NCBI RefSeq assembly: GCF_000243155.2
Contig: NC_018017.1
Span: 2,046,001-2,110,000 of the forward strand
Origin: Desulfitobacterium dehalogenans ATCC 51507
Lineage (GTDB): Bacteria; Bacillota; Desulfitobacteriia; Desulfitobacteriales; Desulfitobacteriaceae
Direction of reading: 5' to 3'
Length of the DNA stretch: 64,000 bases
Under the pieces are notes generated by a model that was given only the letters and a program-made list of their open reading frames with translations, had not been told where the DNA came from and did no database searches. Positions 25,465 through 34,163 of this stretch are shown here, piece after piece. The position numbers were made by a program, and so were the translations under genes. How positions within the stretch are numbered: position 1 is the stretch's first letter; each line of letters opens with the position of its first letter.

Positions 25465-27377
25465 GCGTGAGAATCCTTTTACCGCCTCCTATAGAAACAC
25501 CGCCGCCGCCTCAATCTTTCTTTCAGGACTTCATCCTCCTCCTCAAAAATCAATTCCGGGTGTCTTGGAACAAATTTCGCCATCGGCCGAAAAGTGCTAT
25601 TCTGCTTTATGCCCTGCTGATCTTTTTCATAGCGGCTTTCATTTCTTCCATGGGTTTCCTGGCTTATGGAGCTATGGGCTCTATTTCCCATGAAGTGGTG
25701 GAGGGATTTCTTTCCTTGCTCTTTTTAGGCGGATTGGTCGGTCAGATATTTTTCGGTATCACCGCCGCCTTTGCCGCCCTTTATATGTCGGAGGATCTGG
25801 AGCTTCTCTTCATAGCTCCGGTATCCTTGAAAGCCGTCTTTGCGGTCAAATCCCTCAGCGTCATCGCCAGCAACTTTTTAACAGCACTCCTTTTTGTGTT
25901 TCTGCCGGGGATTTTTTATGGATTATTCTTTCAGGCCGGTCCCGCCTTTTACATCCTCGTCCTGCTTGTGGGGTTGGGTCTCATGATCATCGGCACAGCT
26001 ATTGCCGAGCTGCTGAATTTAATCGTTATGCGCATCGTTCCCCCCCATCGCAGCAAAGAAGCCGTAGGCTTCATCGGAGCATTGGCGGGAATTATGATCG
26101 CCTTGTTTTTCCAGATTCCCAATCTGATTCTGGGCAGGGGAGAGCAATTTGACATGACCTCCTGGCTTACAGGCAATGAACAGATCCTCAACCTTATGCA
26201 TCTCTTTCCCTGGGGATGGGGATCCCAAGCCTTAGTAGCCGGTATGTCGGGAAAATTCTTAGTGGGGCTGGGCTGGAGCCTGCTCCTTCTCGCCGTAGGG
26301 ATCGGACTCTTTCTCCTGGCGTTTAATCTCTTGGAACAGGGGTTTCGCCGGGGCTTTATCTCCCTGAGTCAGGGTGAAGGGGGCCGCCGACGCACCAAAA
26401 GCCGGAAAAGAGCATTGCCCGACCAAATTACACCAGAAAGAACTTCCCGGGCGGCTCTTCAAGGAAGAGCGGATACCAATCTAAAGCGGGTATTTTCTAT
26501 ACTCAATGAAGAACCCATAGGCAAAACTTCTCCCTTGCGGGGAATGTGGGCTGTTGCCCAAAAGGATTTGCTTTACCTGAAGAGAGATACCCGGGAGTGG
26601 TTTGGTTACCTGACTCCTTTGATCATCATGGCTTTTTTTATCGCCCAATACCTCTTTGTCCGCACACCAGGCTCCGAATCCTCCCTGGTAACAGTCTTTA
26701 TCATGTACACGATCATGTTCAGCGGCAACATGGCCCTGCTTTCCTTTGGCCGGGAAGGTGAATCCGATTGGCTTTTGAACAGCGTTCCTCTGGGAGGCTG
26801 GCCGGTTGTATTAGGAAAACTGCTGGCGGCGGTCTTACCCACCTTGGTCCTTATGGAAGCTCTCCTGGTGGGAACTGCCCTAGCCATTGGCTTAAGCACC
26901 ACGATGATTCTGGCTTTAGCCTTCGGCGCTATCTTTCTATCGATGGGTTCCAGTGCCATTGGTCTCTTTTATTCCATTAACTATTCCCGATTTAACCCGG
27001 AAAATCCTCAACAGCGAATTTCGCCGGGAGCATCTATGTTCATGTATCTGGTGAATATGGTCTTTGTACTCTTGCTGGCCTTAGGCATCCTCTATGTGTT
27101 CCGTCCGGTGGAATTAGTAGCTGTTCTTGAAGGGCTTCCTCCTGTAACCTATGAAGGTGGCTTTTGGTCAGGCGTTCTCTATGCCCTCTATCTCTTAACC
27201 CGCCCTCTGCTCTGGCCAACCTGGGCGCGCTTAATCATAGGTATACCCGTTACAGCGGCTATCTGGGCAGTGATGTTTTTCGGTTTTATGGCCGCCACCG
27301 TAAGGGAAAGCCGCAAGGGATTCCGGGTGGAGATTGTTACGACGAAGAAGAAAAGCAAAAAGACAAGGAAAAGGTAG
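25461..27377 (+). CDS. Large ABC exporter permease
   Basis: A 638-residue membrane protein with two sets of about six helices (residues 40-300 and 385-620). The middle is a basic loop (GGRRRTKSRKRALPD, near 310), and a basic tail ends KKKSKKTRKR. This double size suits the putative ABC exporter family where one permease replaces a dimer. It is coupled to the ATPase gene by overlap. Substrate unknown. Confidence 0.82.
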   Translation: MSVRILLPPPIETPPPPQSFFQDFILLLKNQFRVSWNKFRHRPKSAILLYALLIFFIAAFISSMGFLAYGAMGSISHEVVEGFLSLLFLGGLVGQIFFGITAAFAALYMSEDLELLFIAPVSLKAVFAVKSLSVIASNFLTALLFVFLPGIFYGLFFQAGPAFYILVLLVGLGLMIIGTAIAELLNLIVMRIVPPHRSKEAVGFIGALAGIMIALFFQIPNLILGRGEQFDMTSWLTGNEQILNLMHLFPWGWGSQALVAGMSGKFLVGLGWSLLLLAVGIGLFLLAFNLLEQGFRRGFISLSQGEGGRRRTKSRKRALPDQITPERTSRAALQGRADTNLKRVFSILNEEPIGKTSPLRGMWAVAQKDLLYLKRDTREWFGYLTPLIIMAFFIAQYLFVRTPGSESSLVTVFIMYTIMFSGNMALLSFGREGESDWLLNSVPLGGWPVVLGKLLAAVLPTLVLMEALLVGTALAIGLSTTMILALAFGAIFLSMGSSAIGLFYSINYSRFNPENPQQRISPGASMFMYLVNMVFVLLLALGILYVFRPVELVAVLEGLPPVTYEGGFWSGVLYALYLLTRPLLWPTWARLIIGIPVTAAIWAVMFFGFMAATVRESRKGFRVEIVTTKKKSKKTRKR

Positions 27378-27388
27378 GGGAGAAAGCA

Positions 27389-27760
27389 TTGACGGAGAAA
27401 CCAATGCTCATTCAGAGCAGGGAAAGCCTGGATCACCTGCTTCGAGAACAAAAGATTTCAATCCTCTATTTCAGCAGCTCAAATTGTAATGTCTGCCATG
27501 CCCTTTTGCCAAAAGTGTTGAAGCTGGCACAGAATTACGAGATTGTGGTGGGGGAGATCAACATCCAGGAATTGAGGGAAGAGGCAGGGCAATTTCTGGT
27601 CTTTACTGTGCCGACACTCCTGATTATGTTGGAGGGAAAAGAGATTCTCAGAGAGAGTCGGTTCATAGACCTTCTAAACGTAGCCCGGACCTTGGAATCC
27701 CTCAGTGAATATCTTGAACCGCTTTTACCTTCTGGCAATATAAGCTTATCTAATATATAA
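27389..27760 (+). CDS. Thioredoxin-like protein
   Basis: About 123 residues with a thioredoxin fold: active site CNVC after the FSSSN strand, near residue 33, and cis-Pro in FTVPTLLIM near 74. The CNVC pair differs from the CGPC of thioredoxin, so redox potential and partner are unknown. I start at TTG 27389 because GGGGAG (27377-27382) is well placed; ATG 27404 is the alternative. It follows the permease stop by 11 bases and is probably in the same transcript. Confidence 0.75.
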   Translation: MTEKPMLIQSRESLDHLLREQKISILYFSSSNCNVCHALLPKVLKLAQNYEIVVGEINIQELREEAGQFLVFTVPTLLIMLEGKEILRESRFIDLLNVARTLESLSEYLEPLLPSGNISLSNI

Positions 27761-27865
27761 TTAGGTGGAATATAATAAATCTCGAATATTCCGAGCATCT
27801 TAAGAAAACAGCATATCAGAAAGAATAGTATAGAGGCTCAGATAATTAAAAATTGAGGTGAAACG

Positions 27866-28072
27866 ATGATTACTTTTGGAATGATAACACCAATGGTAGC
27901 TGTTATTGTATTGATTATTGCCCTTCTTATTTTTGGCCCCGGAAAACTTCCTGAAGTAGGAAAGGCGATGAGTAAGGGAGTTAAGAACTTTAAGCGTGAA
28001 ATGAACACCGTCGATGCGGAAATCGTCAGTGAGGAAAAGAACACAGACGAAAAGGAAAAGAAAGAAGAGTAA
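27866..28072 (+). CDS. tatA: Sec-independent translocase subunit TatA/TatE
   Basis: A 68-residue pore-forming subunit of the twin-arginine translocation system. One N-terminal membrane helix ends in the family hinge FGPGKLPEVGKAMSKGV, then an amphipathic helix and an acidic/Lys tail follow. GAGGTGAAACG precedes the ATG. No tatC is adjacent. About 1.7 kb downstream lies a Tat-signal molybdoenzyme (29829), which needs this pathway. Confidence 0.9.
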   Translation: MITFGMITPMVAVIVLIIALLIFGPGKLPEVGKAMSKGVKNFKREMNTVDAEIVSEEKNTDEKEKKEE

Positions 28073-28077
28073 AATCA

Positions 28078-28132
28078 AAGGGGCGTTTTGGCTTCACATA
28101 TATGTGGAGAGCCATAACACCCCTGTTTTTTT
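28078..28132 (+). terminator. Terminator after tatA
   Basis: Long stem starting AGGGGCG and closing ACACCCCT, with an inner CACAT/ATGTG helix, followed by a T7 run. Confidence 0.85.
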
Positions 28133-28252
28133 ATGGTCTAAGGTATAATAAATCCTTCAGGGACTATGCAGTAAGCAGGAAATACACCTTTAGAATAGAA
28201 TATTTAGGCAAATCAGTTTATTTGGGTGAATAGGTGTAAAGGTGGGTTTGTA

Positions 28253-28861
28253 ATGACGACAGAAAGTCAGAAGAAATATCGGGATGCCTTGGAGCATGCC
28301 AAGAGTGAATTTGCCAAGCGCAGTTTTTCCAAGATTCTGGAGCTTTCCGGAGCTGCCTCATATGACGAATCCAGCCTGGTCCTTGGCTATGGGGGTGAGC
28401 TTTACCGAGTTTGGTACCCCGAAGGAGAGATAACTCCTTGTGAGGACATCACCGATCATATTCTCATTCTCCAGTACCTGACGGAAGTATGCGGAGTTCA
28501 GCCCACCGGACGGTGGATATCCTTCAGAGAGCTGCCGGGAGGAAACAACCATTACGGGGCATTTAAACTGGAAGCCATGGATCCTTTGGCCAAGCACTTT
28601 GGAAATTCGCCGGAGAAATTTGAGACCATATGCCAGAAACTTAAGGGCAAAAAATTGGCTATGGGAGACATAGCCTATACCATAGAGGTTCTTCCCAAAC
28701 TTGAACTGGCCCTGATCCTATGGTTGGCCGATGATGAATGGCCGGCAAAGGCTAATATACTTTATGACGCCACGGCCAGCATGCATCTGAATACGGAAGG
28801 ATTGGAAGTCATGGCCATCAATTTAGTAGAGAAGATGGTAGCTAAGACTTCAATACTATAG
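28253..28861 (+). CDS. DUF3786 family protein
   Basis: A 202-residue soluble protein of the DUF3786 type, common in anaerobes with corrinoid or molybdenum enzymes and of unknown role. Recognisable parts are GYGGELYRVWYPEGE near residue 43, ILQYLTEVCGVQPTGRWISF near 71, ELPGGNNHYGAF near 94 and the end LPKLELALILWLADDEWPAKANILYD (key LADDEWP). ATG 28253 is set by AAGGTGGG; a GTG at 28226 is in frame but poorly placed. Confidence 0.75.
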   Translation: MTTESQKKYRDALEHAKSEFAKRSFSKILELSGAASYDESSLVLGYGGELYRVWYPEGEITPCEDITDHILILQYLTEVCGVQPTGRWISFRELPGGNNHYGAFKLEAMDPLAKHFGNSPEKFETICQKLKGKKLAMGDIAYTIEVLPKLELALILWLADDEWPAKANILYDATASMHLNTEGLEVMAINLVEKMVAKTSIL

Positions 28862-28870
28862 TTAAAATGC

Positions 28871-28920
28871 ATAAAGGGTGCCGCAGAGCTGCTTCTTAGC
28901 ATCTGCGGCACCCTTTATTC
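28871..28920 (+). terminator. Terminator after the DUF3786 gene
   Basis: 17-bp stem ATAAAGGGTGCCGCAGA with its exact complement at 28902-28918. Confidence 0.85.
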
Positions 28921-28981
28921 TCAAAAGATTTAGAAAAAAATAATAATTTATTAATATTTAACAATAAACTATTAATATATA

Positions 28982-28997
28982 TGTGATAGTATACACA
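28982..28997. promoter_or_regulatory. CRP/FNR-like dyad upstream of the torD-dms operon
   Basis: TGTGATAGTATACACA is a near-symmetric TGTG-N8-CACA dyad in a very AT-rich leader, 116 bases before the torD start. It resembles sites of CRP/FNR-family regulators, which often control anaerobic respiration genes. No base-level proof of a promoter. Confidence 0.35.
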
Positions 28998-29112
28998 AAG
29001 TAGTAATAAATATACTGATAATCAAACTGTGAAGGGAGGTAAAATTCAAGCATTACTGGGGAGGTGAAAGTAAAGAAATTCACAAAAGATAAATAAGAGT
29101 GGAGGATACGGG

Positions 29113-29829
29113 ATGGAACCTTCCAATTCGGGAATGGGACTTCTGGAAGCACGGGCGCTAACGTACAAAATTATTAGTGCAGGATTTATCAAGCTACCCA
29201 GCACAAATCTAATCAAGCTCACTATCAAAGATAAGCTTTTTGATTTCTTTCCCTTAGAGCTGAATACGGAGGAGTTTCAGCAAGGTTTACTTCAGTTAAA
29301 GTTGTGGAGTAGTCAGATAAACGAAACCAGCCTGGATAATATCGTTGTCCAACTAAATGCTGACTATAATCGATTATTTGTGGGACCTAATCATCTCCTG
29401 GCACCACCTTGGGAATCGGTTTATCTCACGGAAGAAAGATTGACCTTTGACCGTATAACTCTTGACGTGAGGGAGTTTTATGGTCGACATGGTCTGGAGT
29501 TTATCTTGATGAATAAAGAGCCGGATGATCATTTTGGCGTTGAACTTGAATTTATGGCAGAGTTGATTCACCGTCAGATCCAACACTTAAGGAAAGGTCA
29601 AATTGAAGAAGCTTCCTATATAGAAAAAGAACAACAGGCATTCCTTGGATTACATTTGTCAAAATGGACTCCCCATTTTACCCATAGTGTCCTCGAAGGA
29701 GCGCATACGGATTACTACCAAGGACTAGCCCGTTTAGCTCGAGATTTTATTATCTGGGATTACGAATACCTGAGCAGGGAGGATACTCAAGAACTAAGAA
29801 AATCTAAGGACGAATGGGAGGTAGGATAA
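29113..29829 (+). CDS. TorD/DmsD-family molybdoenzyme chaperone
   Basis: A 238-residue cytoplasmic helical chaperone that binds the Tat signal of its molybdoenzyme and holds it until the cofactor is in. Family marks are YNRLFVGPNHLLAPPWESVY near residue 84 and the DHFGVELEFMAELI segment near 139. Its stop overlaps the start of the catalytic subunit gene (TAATG), fitting a dedicated chaperone. Confidence 0.87.
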   Translation: MEPSNSGMGLLEARALTYKIISAGFIKLPSTNLIKLTIKDKLFDFFPLELNTEEFQQGLLQLKLWSSQINETSLDNIVVQLNADYNRLFVGPNHLLAPPWESVYLTEERLTFDRITLDVREFYGRHGLEFILMNKEPDDHFGVELEFMAELIHRQIQHLRKGQIEEASYIEKEQQAFLGLHLSKWTPHFTHSVLEGAHTDYYQGLARLARDFIIWDYEYLSREDTQELRKSKDEWEVG

Positions 29830-32213
29830 TGGTAAATAAAGACTTTAAAATCAGTCGTCGCTCCTTTTTAAAATGGAGCGCAGCTGTAGCGGGATCAACG
29901 ACACTGGTGGGATGCATGCCCATAACTTCGGGAGTAGGAGCTGAACCTGCTGTTGCTCAAGCTGGGAATCGTCATCTCAATGCAGAAACAAAACCTTCGA
30001 TATGTTGGCATAATTGCGGCGGTCGGTGTCAGATTAAAGCCCAGGTGAAAGACGGCGTTGTACTGAGTTTTGTTACGGATAATGAAGGGCCCGATACCCC
30101 AGACAATCTTCAAGCGAGAGCTTGTTTGAAGGGGAGATCCCAGCGTCAACGCCTGTATCATCCCGACCGGCTGAAATATCCCATGAAAAGAGTGGGGGAA
30201 CGGGGAGCCGGACAATGGGAGAAGATTTCCTGGGAAGAGGCTCTGGATACCACAGCCTCTGAGTTAAAACGTATCATCAACCAATACGGCAATGAATCCG
30301 TATATTTCATTTATGCTTCGGGGGTCGGAGGAGCATTTAACCAAAGCTATATGGGGGGAGCATCAGGGAGACTCCTTAATGCATTGGGTGGATATCTCAG
30401 CTTTTATGGCAACTACAGCCAGGCAAATTATATGTATGCTATTCCTTATATGTTTGGGGCCGGTTATGGGGGAAGCTCTCCGACCAGTTTTCCGGATGCC
30501 AAGCTTATCGTGATGTTTGGCGATAATCCTGCCTGTACGCGGGTCGGAGGTCTCAATTCAACCTATTATCTCAAGTTAGCGAAACAGAATGGAACCAAAA
30601 TTATTGTAATTGATCCTCGTCACAGTGATACAGTAGGTACCTTTGCCGACCAGTGGATTCCTATTCGTCCGACCACTGATGCTGCACTTGTGGCAGGCCT
30701 TGCTTATGTCATACTGACAGAAGGGCTTCACGATCAAGCTTTCCTGGACAAGTACTGCATAGGCTTTGATGAAGAGCACATGCCTGAGGGAGTTCCGGCA
30801 GGAAATTCCTACAAGAGCTACTTGATGGGAGTAAGCGATGGGCAGCCGAAAACCCCGGAATGGGCATCAGAGATCACGGGGGTTCCTGTGGAAACCATTA
30901 AACAATTGGCCAGGGAAATTGCCGGAGCAAAGCCCTGCTTTGTCCTTCAGGGACGGGGAGTACAGCGTCATGCTAACGGAGAATTCCAGGCCCTTTCCAT
31001 ACCCCTTTTAGCCCTGATGACAGGAAACATGGGGAAACTCGGTGCCAATCCCGGTATGCATGAAGGATTTACTTCAGTAAAAATGGGTGCATACCCTGCG
31101 GGCAGCAATCCAATACAAGCTAAAGTGTCGTTCTTCATGTTTACCGATGCCATTGAAAAAGGGGGCAACCATACCAAAGAAAATGGTGGATTGCAAGGTG
31201 CGGACCGGCTGCAGCATGGCATCAAGTTTATTTGGAATTATGGCGGCAATGCCTTGATCAATCAGCATTCCGATACCGGGCGGACTGCGGAGTTACTGAA
31301 AGACACCACGAAGTGCGAATTTATCTTGGGTATTGAGAATTTTATGACGCCAAGTATGGAGTATGCAGATATTATTCTCCCTGATATCACTCAATTTGAG
31401 CAGGAGGATATTGTTACACGCGCTTTGGGACAAGGGCTTGCTCTGTATGGGCAAAAATTGGTGGATCCCTTGTATGAGTGCAAGGGTGTTTACGAAATTT
31501 GTACAGAGCTGGCAAAACGCCTTGGCGTTCTTGATAAGTTTGATGAAGGCAAGAGTCAGGAGCAATATTTGCGTGAATGTGTAGCTGTGGCCCAGGAGGC
31601 TCATCCCGACTTCCCATCTTTCGAAGAATTCAGGAAAAAGGGCATTTATAAGACAAAACCTAAGACAGTTATTGCTTATCAAGCTTTCGTGGAAGATCCG
31701 GAAAACAACCCTCTGCAAACTCCTTCAGGAAAGGTAGAGATTTTCTCTAAAGCCCTCTACGATATGAATAATCCGGAAAGGATACCGGCTGTTCCTAAAT
31801 ATGTAGCTGTTGCAGAGGGACCAAAAGGTGCTCTGAAAGATAAATATCCCCTTCAATGCATCGGCCATCATAGTAAACGCCGTGTTCATTCCACCTTTGA
31901 TAATCTGCCCTGGATGGAGGAAGCAGAGCCTCAGAAATTATGGCTCAACCCCCAAGACGCGGCTGAGAGAGAGATTGAAGATGACGATACGGTAAGGATC
32001 TTTAACGATCGCGGGACGGTAAAAGTAAAAGTGAAGGTCACTCCCCGCCTCATCCCAGGAGTATGTTCTCTTCCCCAAGGAGCTTGGTATACCCCAGATG
32101 ATAAGGGAGTGGACATCAGGGGATGTATCAACACCTTAACCACTTGGGACCCCACCGCCCTAGCCTGGGGTAATCCTCAGCATACGAATCTAGTTCAAGT
32201 AGAGAAAGCGTAG
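29829..32213 (+). CDS. DMSO reductase-family molybdopterin oxidoreductase, catalytic subunit (DmsA-like)
   Basis: A 794-residue bis-MGD enzyme exported folded by Tat: the twin-arginine motif SRRSFLKWSA lies at the N-terminus. The N-terminal Fe-S site is C-X3-C-X3-C (CWHNCGGRC near residue 58) with a fourth Cys in RACLKG. YGNYSQAN near 195 carries the Ser expected as molybdenum ligand in DmsA-type enzymes. The C-terminal cap has HHSKRRVHSTFDNLPW. The substrate is a small oxidised compound such as DMSO or an N-oxide, but this large family in Desulfitobacterium-like genomes has many unknown substrates. It is followed by DmsB- and DmsC-like genes. Start ATG 29829 with GGGAGGTAGGA. Confidence 0.85.
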   Translation: MVNKDFKISRRSFLKWSAAVAGSTTLVGCMPITSGVGAEPAVAQAGNRHLNAETKPSICWHNCGGRCQIKAQVKDGVVLSFVTDNEGPDTPDNLQARACLKGRSQRQRLYHPDRLKYPMKRVGERGAGQWEKISWEEALDTTASELKRIINQYGNESVYFIYASGVGGAFNQSYMGGASGRLLNALGGYLSFYGNYSQANYMYAIPYMFGAGYGGSSPTSFPDAKLIVMFGDNPACTRVGGLNSTYYLKLAKQNGTKIIVIDPRHSDTVGTFADQWIPIRPTTDAALVAGLAYVILTEGLHDQAFLDKYCIGFDEEHMPEGVPAGNSYKSYLMGVSDGQPKTPEWASEITGVPVETIKQLAREIAGAKPCFVLQGRGVQRHANGEFQALSIPLLALMTGNMGKLGANPGMHEGFTSVKMGAYPAGSNPIQAKVSFFMFTDAIEKGGNHTKENGGLQGADRLQHGIKFIWNYGGNALINQHSDTGRTAELLKDTTKCEFILGIENFMTPSMEYADIILPDITQFEQEDIVTRALGQGLALYGQKLVDPLYECKGVYEICTELAKRLGVLDKFDEGKSQEQYLRECVAVAQEAHPDFPSFEEFRKKGIYKTKPKTVIAYQAFVEDPENNPLQTPSGKVEIFSKALYDMNNPERIPAVPKYVAVAEGPKGALKDKYPLQCIGHHSKRRVHSTFDNLPWMEEAEPQKLWLNPQDAAEREIEDDDTVRIFNDRGTVKVKVKVTPRLIPGVCSLPQGAWYTPDDKGVDIRGCINTLTTWDPTALAWGNPQHTNLVQVEKA

Positions 32214-32225
32214 GAGGTGATTTGA

Positions 32226-32798
32226 ATGGCAAATCAATACGGTTTTTATGTGGATCAACAGAACTGCATTGGCTGTTTTACCTGCCAGATTGCCTGCAAG
32301 GATAAAAATGATTTGGCAGATGGATTGCGCTGGAGAAAGGTCCATGAATTCACTGGAGGATCCTGCATCGAGGAAAACGGTGTATTCAAAAGCAATGTCT
32401 TTGCTTACTGGCTTTCTCTGGGCTGTAATCATTGCCAAAATCCTAAATGTGTGGAGAATTGTCCAACCGGCGCAATGTACAAACGGAAGGAAGATGGCAT
32501 CGTATTAGTGGACCAGGATCGGTGTGTCGGCTGTGGTTACTGTACATGGTCTTGTCCTTATGAAGTTCCGAAAGTCTCCGGTAAAACGGCCAGTAAATGC
32601 AATTTCTGCATCGATCTGCAGCAGGAAGGGAAAAATCCCGCCTGTGTTGATGCTTGCATTATGCGGGTATTGAAATTCGGTCCTATCGATGAGCTTCGCG
32701 CTGAATACGGAAAAGTTGCCGAGGTTAAGGGACTCCCCAGCGCCGATATCACCGAACCTTCGTTGGTTATTACACCGCATAAGGCCGCAATAAAGTAG
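32226..32798 (+). CDS. 4Fe-4S electron-transfer subunit (DmsB-like)
   Basis: A 190-residue iron-sulfur protein with four Cys groups for four [4Fe-4S] clusters: CIGCFTCQIAC near residue 14, CNHCQNPKCVENCPTG near 67, CVGCGYCTWSCPYEVP near 100 and CNFCIDLQQ...CVDAC near 120. It wires the catalytic subunit to the membrane anchor. It has no Tat signal and should be carried across with DmsA. GGAGGTG sits eight bases before ATG. Confidence 0.9.
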   Translation: MANQYGFYVDQQNCIGCFTCQIACKDKNDLADGLRWRKVHEFTGGSCIEENGVFKSNVFAYWLSLGCNHCQNPKCVENCPTGAMYKRKEDGIVLVDQDRCVGCGYCTWSCPYEVPKVSGKTASKCNFCIDLQQEGKNPACVDACIMRVLKFGPIDELRAEYGKVAEVKGLPSADITEPSLVITPHKAAIK

Positions 32799-32812
32799 AA
32801 GGGAGCTTTATC

Positions 32813-33640
32813 ATGAAAGAAATGCCATTGATAATTTTTACTTTAACTATGCAGGCGGCTATCGGTGCAATCCTTTGGGCAACTATCCTACGCATCAAGG
32901 ACAAAGAAGTCTCCGCCTTCAAAACCAATACCTTATGTGCATTAATCCTGAGTGCAGTGGGCATCATCGCTTCGCTGCTTCATTTAGGGAAACCTTTCTT
33001 AGCACTTACCACCATGTCCAACTTCATGGCCTCCTGGTTGAGTAGAGAGATATTCTTTAGCGGCGGCTTCTTTGTTCTAATAGCTGTCTTTTGGTGGCTG
33101 GAACGGACAAACAAAGCCAATTCCCTTAAACAAATAGCTGGCTATTTAGCCTGCTTATCAGGTTTAGCCGCAGTATTGGCCATGGCCAAACTTTATATGG
33201 AGACGATCATTCCGGCATGGCAAAGTGTGAACACATTGGTTGATTTCTATGCCACCACTCTAGTTCTAGGTGCGATAGTATTCTATGTATCCGCAGGACA
33301 AAAAGAAAGAGGGAAACTGCCCAGACTTGAGTTCTTCGTTCTTGGAATCGTTTTAGTGCAAATCGTTTTTCTTCCCAATTATGTTGCCGGCTTAGGAGCA
33401 ACAGCAGGTGCCGGCCAAGAAAGTGCTGCATTGCTTGCCGGTGGTTATAGCGCTGTTGTTTTCTTGCGTTGGCTGCTTATGTTAGGCGGAATTTTTCTTT
33501 TCCTAATTTCACGCACAGGGAAATTTGTTAACCAAAAGAGCTTCTTATATACAGCGGTGGGGGTCTTGATCATCGGAGAAGTCATGGGGAGGTATCTTTT
33601 CTATACCTCCGGTATTCCCATTGGATTAGGAATACTTTAA
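32813..33640 (+). CDS. Membrane anchor subunit (DmsC-like)
   Basis: A 275-residue protein with eight predicted helices, the quinol-oxidising anchor of DMSO reductase complexes. The start KEMPLIIFTLTMQAAIGA and the segment SRTGKFVNQKSFLYTAVG fit DmsC. Electrons would pass quinol to DmsC, DmsB and then DmsA. AAGGGAG precedes the ATG; the gene lies 14 bases after dmsB. A terminator ends the operon. Confidence 0.82.
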   Translation: MKEMPLIIFTLTMQAAIGAILWATILRIKDKEVSAFKTNTLCALILSAVGIIASLLHLGKPFLALTTMSNFMASWLSREIFFSGGFFVLIAVFWWLERTNKANSLKQIAGYLACLSGLAAVLAMAKLYMETIIPAWQSVNTLVDFYATTLVLGAIVFYVSAGQKERGKLPRLEFFVLGIVLVQIVFLPNYVAGLGATAGAGQESAALLAGGYSAVVFLRWLLMLGGIFLFLISRTGKFVNQKSFLYTAVGVLIIGEVMGRYLFYTSGIPIGLGIL

Positions 33641-33687
33641 ACATCCGGATCATAATCGACAAACAAAATTATAGAGTGAATTAAAAT

Positions 33688-33727
33688 ACAAAGGCTTAGA
33701 AATGGTTGATCATTTCTAAGCCTTTGT
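33688..33727. terminator. Bidirectional terminator between dms operon and ferredoxin
   Basis: 17-bp perfect inverted repeat ACAAAGGCTTAGAAATG / CATTTCTAAGCCTTTGT around a six-base loop. Confidence 0.8.
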
Positions 33728-33785
33728 CATGTAGTATCCTTCTTCAGGATGATTTGGCAGTTAAGCAATCATTAAAAGCTTGTTT

Positions 33786-33971
33786 TTACTCCAAAATGAT
33801 TACATCTACAGGGCACATATCGGCAGCTTCCTTGGCCTTCTCTTCCAGTTCCGATGGAACAGGATTAACATAAGCTTCAGCCAGTCCGTCATCATTCATC
33901 CTAAAAATTTCTGGGCACACCGCTTCACAGGAGCCGCAACCAATGCAGTCAGATTCTACAGTTGCATACAT
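33786..33971 (-). CDS. 4Fe-4S ferredoxin
   Basis: A 61-residue single-cluster ferredoxin: CIGCGSCEAVCP near residue 9 and the fourth ligand in MCPVDVI near 53. The lone CP near the end and the acidic middle match the Bacillus/Thermotoga-type [4Fe-4S] ferredoxins. Reads away from the corrinoid operon. It could supply low-potential electrons to the RACo-like activase, which is inference from closeness. Strong site GGGAGGGG. Confidence 0.88.
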   Translation of the reverse strand: MYATVESDCIGCGSCEAVCPEIFRMNDDGLAEAYVNPVPSELEEKAKEAADMCPVDVIILE

Positions 33972-34099
33972 GATAATTCCCCTCCCTTTTTATGTTCTTG
34001 CCTATATTGTAACAGAATTGTGTAAAATTTGGCAGTATTTTTTTCATGAAGAATTTTGTCGTTTTTAGGGGCATTAATTGTCTTTACAATTGTGAAGAT

Positions 34100-34147
34100 T
34101 TGGTTTACCTTTGGAATAGAAGTATACTAGTATATACAACTATACTA
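34100..34147 (+). promoter_or_regulatory. Promoter/operator region of the corrinoid operon
   Basis: TATACTAGTATA (34123-34134) is a perfect 12-bp palindrome and is followed by a related ATATAC...ATACT repeat. GntR/HutC-type sites commonly have such GT-TA-AC symmetry, and a UTRA regulator gene lies at 36861. A TTTACC hexamer 18 bases before TAGTAT is a possible promoter. Confidence 0.45.
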
Positions 34148-34163
34148 AAAGGAGGTCTTTGTT

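Noticed and set aside
28960-28990. CprK dehalobox (TTAAT-N4-ATTAA)
   Set aside because: The AT-rich leader has TTAAT and ATTAA words but not with the required four-base spacing.
33971-34163. Search for a cobalamin riboswitch before the corrinoid operon
   Set aside because: No B12-box or matching fold; the leader is short and holds a palindrome instead.
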